From Ligula intestinalis (lineage: Eukaryota; Platyhelminthes; Cestoda; Diphyllobothriidea; Diphyllobothriidae): a stretch of DNA of 64,000 nucleotides. Position numbers and translations under genes: made by a program. The notes under the pieces are model-generated. The model searched no databases. It was not told where the DNA came from and saw only the letters and a list, made by a program, of their open reading frames with translations. The stretch covers positions 6,138,722 to 6,202,721 of the forward strand of contig JAYGXS010000010.1 in NCBI GenBank assembly GCA_036362985.1, given 5' to 3'. This document shows positions 33,876-43,088 of the stretch, piece by piece; position 1 is the stretch's first letter; the number at the start of each line of letters is the position of its first letter.

Positions 33876-33917
33876 TAAAGTAAAACTCTTGATCCGGTGA
33901 TTGCATCCTCTTCTTCT

Positions 33918-34456
33918 ATTCAGAGCACTCTTAATAGAGCAGCACTTGAAAAAATTTCAGTGTTAGTTTCTGTTAGGGGAACGCATAGGTTAGAGGTTCC
34001 AGCCTGGGACCATTATGTTCACCGGGATCTGCTGAATGACTTCTTGTATGCCAGAGGCTTTAGCGTAATTTAAATCGGCGTGCTTTTTTAAGCGCCATAG
34101 ATGGGCGGTTTTATGACAATAAGCGCACGCTTCCATCACTAATTCCATGCAGGTCACGCACGTCAGAAGCCTAAAGTGTTAAAAAAAGCGAAATCACATC
34201 ACCTCGGACACAAGGCATACATACCTGCAAAACAATTAAAAAACTACATTAGTTGCCAAGCATAACATGCAAGCATCCGTGCATGGAATGACTCCAAACA
34301 AGCAGAGTAACTATGTGCCCTGATCTTGTCTCGTAGACAGTGATTGCTACCTAAATCAAGCACCACATTCTTAAAAATTCAACAGAAAATGAACTAGCTT
34401 TTTATACTTAGGTCCAAAAAACAATTCATTCTGAAGCCTTCCCTATATAGGAGAGA
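33918..34456. other. No recognised feature
   Basis: Mixed AT-rich sequence between two PLE copies of opposite orientation. Nothing recognised. Confidence 0.4.
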
Positions 34457-34830
34457 GTGTCTGAACTCGTTGAAAGTAACTTGGCGCACAAACCAACGAC
34501 TACTACACGCACCGAATTTGTACACCTTAAGGATAGTTTTGCCTATCTCAATGAGAAAGTAGTGATTCAAAAGATCCCATGCGAAACTTATGATACCGTA
34601 TGTCATAGCTCAACGGGAAGGTCCGTCTCCACCGACTGGCAGTGAAGCGACATGACTATATGCCCGAAGTGGTTATGCATAGCCTTGATTTAGGAAACCC
34701 CATCGCATGCGATACAACACGCATAACCAAAGTTTCCCCCTTAAGGAAAGGCCAAGAATTACTTGAGATCATGCACTCCGATGTTTCCTGCATCAACCGA
34801 CATATCGAGTTGGATGCAATGTAGAAAAAT
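34457..34830 (+). pseudogene. GIY-YIG endonuclease of a schistosome-like PLE subfamily
   Basis: The plus strand reads VVIQKIPCETYDTVCHSSTG, then after a frameshift near 34630 RLAVKRHDYMPEVVMHSLDL, GQELLEIMHSDVSCINRHIE and LDAM. PLEs of this subfamily read VYSIxCxxCxxxYIGQTGR, then REFLEAWHSxxxCINRHIELDP. The linker before it (LAHKPTTTTRTEFVHLKDSF) fits as well. YIG has decayed to CHS. It is the only copy of this subfamily I found here. Confidence 0.75.
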
Positions 34831-35894
34831 CTAATAGAATGTTGAAAGAGACGCTGTCCAATCAAAACCGACGAACATAAACCACAACTGCTAATAAATG
34901 CTCAGACAAGGTGATTTTAAATTTTTCCAACCCGAACTGACGGAAATATAGTTTCTTATTAACTATTACACTATTAAGACCAATTATGTATCCACCGTGG
35001 ACTGACGCAAATTGTAAATGCCAGATAGTGCATACGACAGATGACTTTATAATTGTACCAGCATTTTTTAAAAAATTATATTTTTCACTGCATGCACCCC
35101 CAGGTCTGACGGTGACCTGAGGATCCAGGGTCAAAACTTTACTGAATCGACCTACTTGTTTTCCCAAAGAACGGATAGACATTTGCTTCGTGGAGTATGT
35201 ATCCGTCATAATTGACATGATTATTTACCATACTGCCCCTACACGAACCATCTAAAAGCACAGACACGCGCTTCGCAGATATTCTGCTAAACCATGGTAT
35301 AGCCGCAAGGGTTCCCATTCAACCACGAGTCCCCAGAGTTCCCTGTATGCCCCTAGACCCTGCTTGTGTACCGATGCACTCAAAGTCAAACTTGAAAATG
35401 AAAATTCGGTTGTAGATATGACTTCTGTTTTATACGTCCGGAGGACAATGAATCAACGTTAAGGCACGATTTTTTCTGAGTTTACTTTCCACATTCTTTC
35501 AAATCGCATTATTATAAGGAGATCAAAAACCCAAGATACCCTTTACACGTGAACAAATTTAAAGGTGAGTCAATGTGCCTCAAATAGAGAACATAAAATA
35601 ATACCTTACGAATGTGGCAACAAGAGTTTATGTAGCTTAACTCATTAATCCCTACAACCTGCAGGTTTTTTCTATGAACACGGTGGTAATGGGCGAGAAG
35701 TTAGGACACGCAGTGGATAATACTTTAATAAATGCTAAAGGAATTTTTATTTTTCTCTATTAAGAAGTGATGTTGATTTATACCTGTACATTTTCTAATC
35801 TGTATCATCATTTAACTTATTGCGGAAAACCCGATTATCAAATTGCAGGTTTCTTGATATTCCCGATAAATTGAAATCGTGGTAAGAAGGTCGC
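34831..35894. other. No recognised feature
   Basis: Includes a 118-codon open frame on the minus strand (34862-35218) without known motifs. No repeats recognised. Confidence 0.4.
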
Positions 35895-36160
35895 CTACTT
35901 CAGGTGACGTGTGGTCCAACTTATTGTTCTGGAGTTATATAAGTACAGTCCACGGCGCGAAGCACCGCGCACGCCTTCAATTAACATGCGGAAAAACCTG
36001 CTCCCAGTGGCCACGGGAAGCAACTTCGACTACACTTTTTTACTTTGCATTTCTAAAAATTTCCTTGTCTGCATATCATATTTCTTAAACCCATAAAACT
36101 CTTTGACCACCGTTTTTGCAGGACAAAATGCTGGAAGTAGGGGTATATGAGTGGGGCTAC
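35895..36160 (+). repeat. Interspersed repeat H, copy 2
   Basis: Second copy of the repeat at 25925-26200, same orientation, diverged and with small indels. Confidence 0.6.
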
Positions 36161-36339
36161 ACAAGCTACTTTTGCCGAAAGTGTTTTCGACACCAGTCAA
36201 ATTTAATCGTTTATCTTCAAGAAACTTAAAGAAATTCTCAAAATTCTCAAATTTAATTGTGATATTACGTTGGCAAATTTAATACATGCAGAAGTTCGTA
36301 AGCTGAGTATCTTATCAAAGTATTTTCTAAGAGGGAACC

Positions 36340-37010
36340 TTATGGAGGATACTAACAGGCTTGTGAGTTAATTACTTGATGGCACGCCTGTGGGTTGTAA
36401 TCTGCTGAACTTTCATCACGCATAGGGATACTGGGGATGATGATTGCTCGGTCATCGTGCCCTCCGGCACTGCCGATAGACTGCGCGTTGTCCTCTGCGT
36501 TTTCCAAGTGGGGAATTGTTTTTGTCATTTTGGGCCCCTGCATCGACTATGGATTGGGCAGGCCGTTATATTTTTTTATGGAATCGGGTTCCTTGAAATA
36601 TGACTCAAGTAACTCGAACTTGTCGGATTGTCAGCTCTCACGTGAATTTGAGCCTCATATCATTTGAATTTCTTAACAGGCCTCGTTGAATGATCCGCAA
36701 CTGGAGAACTGACTATATTTCTCCGCACTGGTGTCGCCTTCTGGGCAATTCGCGTCTGAAGACGTCTTCCGGTTTGTCTGACGAAGTTGCTGTGTGCACA
36801 ACTGCACCAGCTCCTATAGGCGACTCCAGATATTTCTTCCCGTGGCAGTGGTTCTTTCAGTTTTATTACGTAGCATCTTGTGGTTGCGTCCGGCCTGTGC
36901 GCAACGCTAACTCCAAATGATTCGAGAAGGTGGCCGATGGCCTCCGATATATTTTTGACGGATGAGATCCCCATGTTTGAATTTCCCGTTTCAGTAACTG
37001 CCTTTAACGA
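36340..37010 (-). pseudogene. PLE linker and GIY-YIG endonuclease
   Basis: The minus strand reads GISSVKNISEAIGHLLESFG, VSVAHRPDATTRCYVIKLKE, PLPREEISGVAYRSWCSCAH, SNFVRQTGRRLQTRIAQKAT and SSPVADHSTRPVKKFK, then a stop. GIY is VAY and YIG is FVR. After the stop the domain continues as EAQIHVRADNPTSSSYLSHI and a tail with SIPMRDESSADYNPQ. The RT is absent. Confidence 0.85.
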
Positions 37011-37040
37011 TGAATTGGCGACAAATTTTGACATATCAGA
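37003..37040 (+). ncRNA. Eroded hammerhead-like end in inverted position
   Basis: AACGATGAATTGGCGACAAA, then TTTGACATATCAG and ATGAATATAAATTTGTCCCAGCGATCG (in part). It aligns with the plus-strand arm at 42298-42360, including the TGTCCCAGCGATCG ending. It lies at the 5' side of a minus-strand PLE, as at 33838. Confidence 0.45.
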
Positions 37041-37218
37041 TGAATATAAATTTGTCCCAGCGATCGCATCGACTTATCAGCATTACCTTATGGAAACTTT
37101 TGACTGAAATCAGTGGAAACTTAGTCAAATAAACATTCCTAAAACAGGCCAACATGCGGATCCTGGGAAGCAATTGAGAAGATGTAGAAAGGACCGCTGG
37201 GAAAATGCATTTATTCGC

Positions 37219-37254
37219 CTGACGTCTTCAAATCTGACGCAGATCCATCATCAA
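37219..37254 (-). ncRNA. Hammerhead-like motif, eroded core
   Basis: TTGATGA, T, stem II GGATCT / AGATTT with loop GCGTC, then GAAGACGTCAGGC. C3 and one A of GAAA are changed. The tail GAATAAATGC...TTTTCCCAGCGGTCC is shared with the other copies. Confidence 0.5.
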
Positions 37255-38190
37255 AAATATTAACAGAAAGGGTCTAAACACACACTGTGTTGGAGTATTT
37301 ATAGGACATTTTGATACCACATAAATATGACAACTAACAGCTCCCTGTCGAGGATAATTGTCCGTTTTGTGTGTTAATTAGTTGCTGTATGGCGCACGAG
37401 CTGTAACCTGCTGAAGTTTCATCATATTGACATTGGGCGTGCTGATTGCTTGGCCATGTGGTTAATCGGCGTTGGCTTAAGAAGACGCGTGTCCTGTGCT
37501 TTGGTCAAATTCAACTGCAGCACTGAATAGGTATGGGGCATTTCGTTGCATTGATTTATAGAATGGGGCCTCGCGAACAATGATACTAGTAAGTCGCAAA
37601 TCACATGATTGTCAACACTCGCGAAAATATCGTGATCAGAAAAGTTGAATGTGTGGTCATGCCTTGTCGAAAGGACTAGAACTTGAGACCTCTCGTCATT
37701 TCTCCGTACTGATGCCGCGTGTTTGGCAATTCGCTTCTTGTGGAGTCTTCAATTTTCTCCTACGTAGTTGCTTTGACTGCAAGTGCACCATATCCTATAG
37801 ACACTTCCACTAGGTCTTTCAGTTTTAGTATCTGTCGCCTTATGGCTGCCTCCTGCCTCTGTGCGACTCCAATTCCAAGTGGTGCGAGAAGGCGGCCGAC
37901 GACTAGCGATACAGTTTTGACGTACAGGCTCGCTCGCCAAAATGAAGGGTCAATGCGATTTGTTTGTCCATCTCGTTTACGCATGCACTACTTAAAGAAG
38001 TTGCGCGGGTAGCCATTTTCTGTGAACACCCGTTGAAGATCTTACATTTCGGCAACTTTGTCTTGTGGTTCACAGCAGTGCCTCATAAATCGCCGGTAAA
38101 TCGTCCTTACGCAACCGTATTTGTGGCTGATTGGTTGGTTACTGTTGAATTTTATTGTCGTTTACCTGAAAATGTTGGTCTTTGAGCCTG
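37219..38190 (-). pseudogene. PLE copy: RT tail, linker, GIY-YIG endonuclease, 3' end
   Basis: From 38190 on the minus strand: SHKYGCVRTIYRRFMRHCCE, VFTENGYPRNFFK, MRKRDGQTNRIDPSFWRASL, VVGRLLAPLGIGVAQRQEAA. After a frameshift: SGSVYRIWCTCSQSNYVGEN, stop, KKRIAKHAASVRRNDERSQV, LSTRHDHTFNFSDHDIFASV, PHSINQCNEMPHTYSVLQLN. Both Cys and the YVG are kept. It ends with a hammerhead-like motif at 37219-37254. The RT catalytic core is missing. Confidence 0.87.
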
Positions 38191-38719
38191 TACCGCCAAC
38201 TCTTCAATTCGCGTTTATAGTTCTTTTATGCATTCATCAATTGACCTATTTAGTTCATTTAAACACATTTCCGCCCTCTTTGTTAATTCGAAAAAGGAAA
38301 TTAAGCCCATTAACGCACGACGCCAGCATAGTTTGTGACTCTAGCAAGAACGATTATCCATGATGTTGGCCACTGCAGTCTGCCATAAAAGTGAGCCAAA
38401 GTGGGGAAAAAGAAGGCGTCCGACAATTAGTTAATGTCGCCTCACCGTCACGTTCTCTCGTCGAGTGCGTAGACCTGAAGACCTGCGTTCAGCTTTGTTA
38501 ATTTCGTTTGAAATCAATTTCTGCTCTCGGTGTAGATTCCTTTATTCGAAGTCTATATGCATACTTCAAAATACGATGTATATATTAAGGCTAGTTTATT
38601 TTAGTCACTGCGGATTAACAGTATAATATGCCGACGTCGCAAACATTGTTTGCAGCAAAGACCGGCAAAATACGTGTCCGGGCTTTTACCTAGTACTTAT
38701 AATGCTATTATACTTAATA

Positions 38720-38860
38720 ACTTCGCCTGCTGAGTTGGTCTTCGGCCAAGGCAGCCTTAGTGCCTGCACCCATACTCCATACACGCACAAAATAGAGGGA
38801 GTTAGCCGTATGGTGAATGCCTCTGCCGTCGCCAGTACCCGCGGACGCAGTAACTTGGAG
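38720..38860 (-). repeat. Interspersed repeat K, copy 2
   Basis: On the minus strand GGCGACGGCAGAGGCATTCA and CATACGGCTA match copy 3 at 39885-40000. No gene is recognised in the rest of 38191-39534. Confidence 0.5.
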
Positions 38861-39534
38861 TGTTTCTTCGGCACTTTATGCATGATTCGGAATGCCTCAT
38901 TGAAGTCTATCCGGTTACCGCAATCAATTAAGAGTGCCATACTCACGCTCTATACAAAATGTATCACAACTCAATTAGCCAAACAGGACGGTGCTTTCAC
39001 ATCCGTGTGGATAGCTAGCTAGTTGCTTGCCTTAAATTCCATGAAAAACTTTTGTGTCAGACCTGTTCACTTAACCCACACGCCATTATTCGCATCTGTG
39101 AAGCGGGTTATATTGTTAGAACGACTAGACGAATATCTATACGGACGCCAGAACACTATTCTGCCTTAAGATTCATTTTTCTATTCAACCGTATAAATTT
39201 GTGAAGTGGCCGAAACTTTTGTTAGTTGGGCCTGCTGTACTTTGTCAAAGCAAAACTGACTTTATCGAGCAGCAAATTTAAAGTTGCGGCTGTACGTGTT
39301 GGCCTTGGGCTGATCGATTTTTCTCCGGTGGCTGCTTGGCCATGCGTGTGGATTTAGGCTCGGCGTGATGGCAATTAGTGGTCTGCTCGGTCCCCAATGC
39401 CAGCTTTGTCTGCAAGTCCTGACTTCAATTAGACCATATCCTTTACTTTACTTACGTAATGGCGTAGGATTTTTAGGCCGCAGGGAGCTTCAGATGCATG
39501 TCGACAGAGTTCGCCTCTAACTACCATGCCTCAA

Positions 39535-39850
39535 GCGTCAAGTTTTCAGATTTTGAGGCTCGTCAGCCTACGACGGTCGTTCCTTGAATATCGCAGTCGT
39601 GGCCGGTCTCTCCAACATGTGTTGCAAGCTGTGATTTAGGGTTTATTCTCCGGGCCGCCGCTTTGTGTTCCTGTAGGCGGGTCTGCAATTTGCGTCCTGT
39701 TTCACCAACTTACTTGAAGTCTCCATCATTGTAACGTATTTTGTAGACAACTGCGGGGGTGGCAGTAGGGGGCAGTCTGTCTTTTGGTTGCATCCCTCTG
39801 GCTAAATCAAGGCCTGGCAAATCGCATTTTGATCACGATTTTGGCAGGCA
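39535..39850 (-). pseudogene. GIY-YIG endonuclease of another PLE subfamily
   Basis: The minus strand reads TPAVVYKIRYNDGDFK, stop, VGETGRKLQTRLQEHKAAAR, RINPKSQLATHVGETGHDCD and IQGTTVV. GIY is VVY, the tyrosine of YVG is a stop, and the Cys pair is lost (RYND). The RLQEHK helix and the paired His of THVGETGH are kept. It differs in sequence from all other copies in the window. Confidence 0.82.
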
Positions 39851-39884
39851 CTGGTTAGACATGAGGACAACATTCTGAATATCT

Positions 39885-40000
39885 TTTAAAGTTCCAACGT
39901 CAGCGGATACTTGCAACGGCAGAGGCAGTCGTCATACGGCTACGACCATTTTATGCGCACATGAGGCATTTGTACAGACATAAAGGATCGCTTTCCCTAA
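39885..40000 (+). repeat. Interspersed repeat K, copy 3
   Basis: It carries AACGGCAGAGGCAGTCGTCA and TACGGCTACGACC, and lies directly beside the PLE remnant at 39535-39850. Confidence 0.5.
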
Positions 40001-40104
40001 GACCTACTCTCTATGGATCCTCCATCTGCCTAACATCACTTGCGTCAATAACGACAAGGTTATATGAACTAACTGTCGGACCCATCCCTTCCCTGCCTCA
40101 TGTC

Positions 40105-40290
40105 TGGCATCGTGTTAAGACTAAAATCTCACCCCATGATCTCTGAACACCTTTCTCTCCCTTTCTTACTACTGATTGGTTGCTTAAACGTTTGTTCACT
40201 TTAATTTCTTTCATATTATTGTATTTGCTTGATGGAGAATAATCGAAAGCCTAATTTTTGCCCAACTTACGGAAAGGCATCCTTTGGGAA
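40105..40290 (+). repeat. Interspersed repeat G, copy 2
   Basis: CTTACTACTGATTGGTTGC and TTGCTTGATGGAGAATAATCG match the copy at 61230-61395, in the same orientation. Core strings are more decayed here. Confidence 0.6.
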
Positions 40291-40979
40291 ATAAGTTACT
40301 CTACATTAATACGCGTCCGCAGCTCGCGGAGCATGCAATAATCGATAAGCCAATCATCTGTCGATTACGTCAGTATCCCAGCCAATGACGACCAAGCACG
40401 CGGAAGCGCGTGTTTGCGTAATACGCTAACACGCGCAATGCTATTAGGGCCACCATCATGCTGCGCACGATAACCAATTGTTGTTTGAGGTGTGATAAAA
40501 AGGTGCAGAAATGTTGTCTCTGGCTTAAAATAATGATACAGTTTTAGGTCATGACATTTGACAGTTTTGTCACTTTTTGCAGATGACAACCGTGTGTCAG
40601 ACCCAGAACAGAATCTTCACAGTTGCGCTGTCACAGGTTGTTTCATTTTTTGGACCCAAAACTATCCATTTTGTGTAGTGGATGTTATATATCCCTGCGT
40701 ACGCTTTGCGTTGCATATACCCATTGGCGCCTTGGCAGCTTGGGAGGCTAAAGGTATGCGAAATAAACAAGAAATAGCATGAAGCGTGCCGACTTACCAT
40801 TAAGCTGACAAAACTTCGTTATGTATTTGACAGTGTCTTTATACACAAATGTAGAGAATGGGATTTAAATTTTGTCAGTCTTGGAGCATAAAAACACTTT
40901 ATTTCCAAAACAGCTTTGCGTTTTATTTTATACGAATTATTCTCTGGGTAAAGAAGCAGAAGACTAGTCGAACACCGGA
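40291..40979. other. No recognised feature
   Basis: No gene or repeat recognised in this stretch. Confidence 0.4.
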
Positions 40980-41423
40980 TTGATTTGTGTATTGTTCTGA
41001 GCTTTCGAACTCGTGCAGGAGTCCATCGTCAGAAAACAGGAAACAGCAAAAAAGAGTAGCTTGTTAAAACCTGTGTACAAAACAGTCAACATTTGAACGT
41101 GTAGAAATCAATCACTGTCTGGCGTGGGCGCCGATTGGCCACGTCAGCAACGAAAATGACGCAATTTAATTGTGATGGGTGTCTGGTCGTGACTGTACGT
41201 AAATACGCAATGCTCTGTACGCCGGTGCCAATTTGACACATCGGTTGACTGAATTCCCGTCCGTGGACCAGGCTTGAATCAATTCCCCGCTCGTCTTGTT
41301 TTCGGCATGGGCGAGCACCTTGATGGCCGCGAAGTTAAACTCATGACCTGTTTCATAGGTGTGAGCTGCAACATGCGATAATTCGTCGCGGACATTCTCC
41401 TTCATTCGTAAACTTATTCTCAA
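40980..41423 (-). pseudogene. Subfamily A PLE: truncated endonuclease and 3' end
   Basis: The minus strand reads DELSHVAAHTYETGHEFNFA, AIKVLAHAENKTSGELIQAW and STDGNSVNRCVKLAPAYRAL, nearly identical to the C-terminal half of 26906-27439. The GIY and YIG motifs are missing because the copy is cut off at about 41410. It ends in a hammerhead-like motif. Confidence 0.88.
40997..41032 (-). ncRNA. Hammerhead-like ribozyme motif
   Basis: Minus strand: stem I strand TTTT, core CTGACGA, extra T, stem II GGACTC / GAGTTC with loop CTGCAC, core GAAA, GCTC, stem I strand AGAA. Relative to 26538-26575, the third pair of stem II changes from G-C to A-U and stem I from CCU/AGG to UUUU/AGAA, both keeping pairing. 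This is good evidence for a conserved RNA fold. Confidence 0.72.
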
Positions 41424-41782
41424 TTGATATTAATCGTCCTTAACCCACCTTCTGAGCTTTAAATGCATTACATAGCAGATGATTTGTTTCATTTTTGCAA
41501 ATATCATTTTGTTTCCAAAAAAAGCGTAAAACACCGGCTTGCTGTGGAAATTCTAGCAGACTCTCATAGCAAAAAATGGGAAAGTTATATTTTAGGAAAA
41601 TTAAACAACCCAGCTGTAAGTCGGTTGCGACACTTTTAGTAGGAAGATGGCTGGCCAATGTGTGCATCAGCAGAACATTGTGAGATGTACGTATAAGAGA
41701 GCAAGAATGTTTCGGGAGACTAGTCAACGAAAATTAATAGTTGTACAAAATTAATAGTGTAGAAACATAGATTTGTATAGTC

Positions 41783-41987
41783 TTAGTATTCCGGCAAAGA
41801 CTGGGCACCGTTGTACAACTATTTGTAGCTTTTTGGCTGTCGTCAGCTACGAGACCGATGAGTATGAAACTCGGGTATGGCAGCAATTTGAGCGGCTGCA
41901 CTAGAGTCGGCTACCCGTAGCTGACGACGGCTAAAAAGCCAGAAATAGCTATATACCGGTGCCCTAGCTTTACCGGAATACTAATAC
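41783..41987. repeat. Inverted repeat with ~72-bp arms
   Basis: AGTATTCCGGCAAAG at the left pairs with CTTTACCGGAATACT at the right, and CTGTCGTCAGCTACG with CGTAGCTGACGACGG. The loop is about 60 bp. A compact fold-back or MITE is likely. Confidence 0.75.
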
Positions 41988-42201
41988 TTTAACATAAAAA
42001 GCTATGTTACTAACACTTTATTAGTAACATAAAAATTAGTAGCCTTGCGAAAGCACAAAATCCATCGGTCCGAAGTCGCAGGCATTGATCCAAAATGGGT
42101 AATTCTGAAAAAAAAGATCGGTTTACAATCAACCACAATATAGAAGTATGCTTTAAATGAGAAGAAAAGGATTCGATCGCTGTGACAATATGTTTAATCG
42201 C

Positions 42202-42237
42202 CTGACGTTTCGATATCCGTCGCGGATTAATCATCAG
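42202..42237 (-). ncRNA. Hammerhead-like ribozyme motif, both cores intact
   Basis: Minus strand: stem I strand GTCT, core CTGATGA, then TTA, stem II ATCCG / CGGAT with loop CGA, ATC, core GAAA, CGTC, stem I strand AGGC. Stem I has 4 bp with one G-U pair. Stem II is 5 bp with unpaired bases at its base. ACGT is self-complementary. Confidence 0.65.
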
Positions 42238-42297
42238 AGACATGAGTATGAAACAGTAGCAGACCCGTTTCACTTACTGTTTCCTATTCATGTCTCT

Positions 42298-42332
42298 CTT
42301 GACGAATCCGTGACGAATGTTGAAATGTCAAG
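42298..42332 (+). ncRNA. Hammerhead-like motif, eroded, inverted partner
   Basis: TTGACGA, AATCCGTGACGAATGTT, GAAATGTCAAG. GAAA is kept and C3 is changed. It is the mirror partner of 42202-42237. Confidence 0.5.
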
Positions 42333-42629
42333 GGAATAAACATATTGTCCCAGCGATCGAGTCTTTTTCTTCTTAACCTGTTTAATGCTATAAGTGTTAA
42401 TCCGCACTCAGTTACCGTCGTCGGACGATTATGCCTACGCCTCACCCTCGATGACCTGGGTTGATTGGTGCTCGTTTTTTATGTATATACGAGGTGAATC
42501 GGCGGTGTCTTAAGTGCTTAACGTAGGAAGGCAACGTAAACAGAAGGACCAACATTTGTCCAGATTATCTGGTAGCTGTTCACGTAAGTGCATATTGTAA
42601 ATTTAAATTAAGTTCATGCTTACATTACT

Positions 42630-42815
42630 ATTTTTGTTTAGTTTACGTTATTTCTAGTAAATTATTTAGTCTTACTATACTTATATTAGAACAACTTGAC
42701 TTTAACTTTCACTTGCGTTTAGTTTCCCTGGTTTATTATTTAGTTTAATTATTCTTATTTGAGTTCAACTTGACTTTATATTTTAGTTTAGTTTAGGTTC
42801 CTCGGTTTATTAATT
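42630..42815. repeat. Degenerate tandem repeat, unit ~70-85 bp
   Basis: The strings TTTAGTTTACG, TTTAGTTTCCC and TTTAGTTTAGG recur, each followed by TTATTTAGT or TTTATTA-like sequence and, twice, by CAACTTGACTTTA. Units are diverged. Confidence 0.55.
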
Positions 42816-42868
42816 CGTTTGTGAATTGAAAGCATGCAAAAACAGCAGAATTTATTTAAATCAACAAA

Positions 42869-42887
42869 TTTCGTGACAGCTCATCAG
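42869..42887 (-). ncRNA. Possible hammerhead core in PLE 3' region
   Basis: The minus strand reads CTGATGAGCTGTCACGAAAT: the exact CTGATGA and GAAA blocks with the canonical G and C closing stem II. The rest of stem II (CTGTCA) cannot pair, so the fold is weak. It lies downstream of the PLE endonuclease at 43089 and has a degraded counterpart in both arms of the big inverted duplication (minus strand near 1318-1290 and plus strand near 19000). Confidence 0.35.
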
Positions 42888-43088
42888 CTGCTTCTTGTCG
42901 TTGCATAAGAAGGATAACGAGGATACATACAGCAGTGGTGAATGTCACAGAATTACTATCAACAGCAAGGCACGTGGGTCAGTTTAAAAATTAATCGATA
43001 AAGGACGGGAACGTAAAGTCAACATATGGGGAGTAGTGGATGGGAGAAGTTAACGAAAAACACGTGGGAAATTAACTTAAATGGCCAA

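Larger units (their letters stand above)
31146..33917 (-). mobile_element. Near full-span degraded PLE with inverted terminal sequences
   Basis: On the minus strand the order is: N-terminal domain (33190-33560), a GC-rich stretch without PLE sequence (32620-33110), RT catalytic block (32058-32424), linker and endonuclease (31289-32050), and a hammerhead-like 3' end (31186-31224). At the 5' side a plus-strand copy of the same 3' terminus lies at 33838-33912. The outermost bases are inverted copies: GAAGAAAAGGATCCGATCAC at the left, and at the right the reverse complement of GAAGAAGAGGATGCAATCAC. Penelope elements are known to have terminal repeats in direct or inverted order. Confidence 0.8.
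42160..42382. repeat. Palindrome of two facing hammerhead-bearing PLE ends
   Basis: The left arm runs from AGAAGAAAAGGATTCGATCG and contains a minus-strand hammerhead-like motif. The right arm ends GCGATCGAGTCTTTTTCTTC and contains a plus-strand version. The central loop has a smaller palindrome (GAAACAGTA / TACTGTTTC form). Two PLE 3' ends lie tail to tail with no element body between them. Confidence 0.8.
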
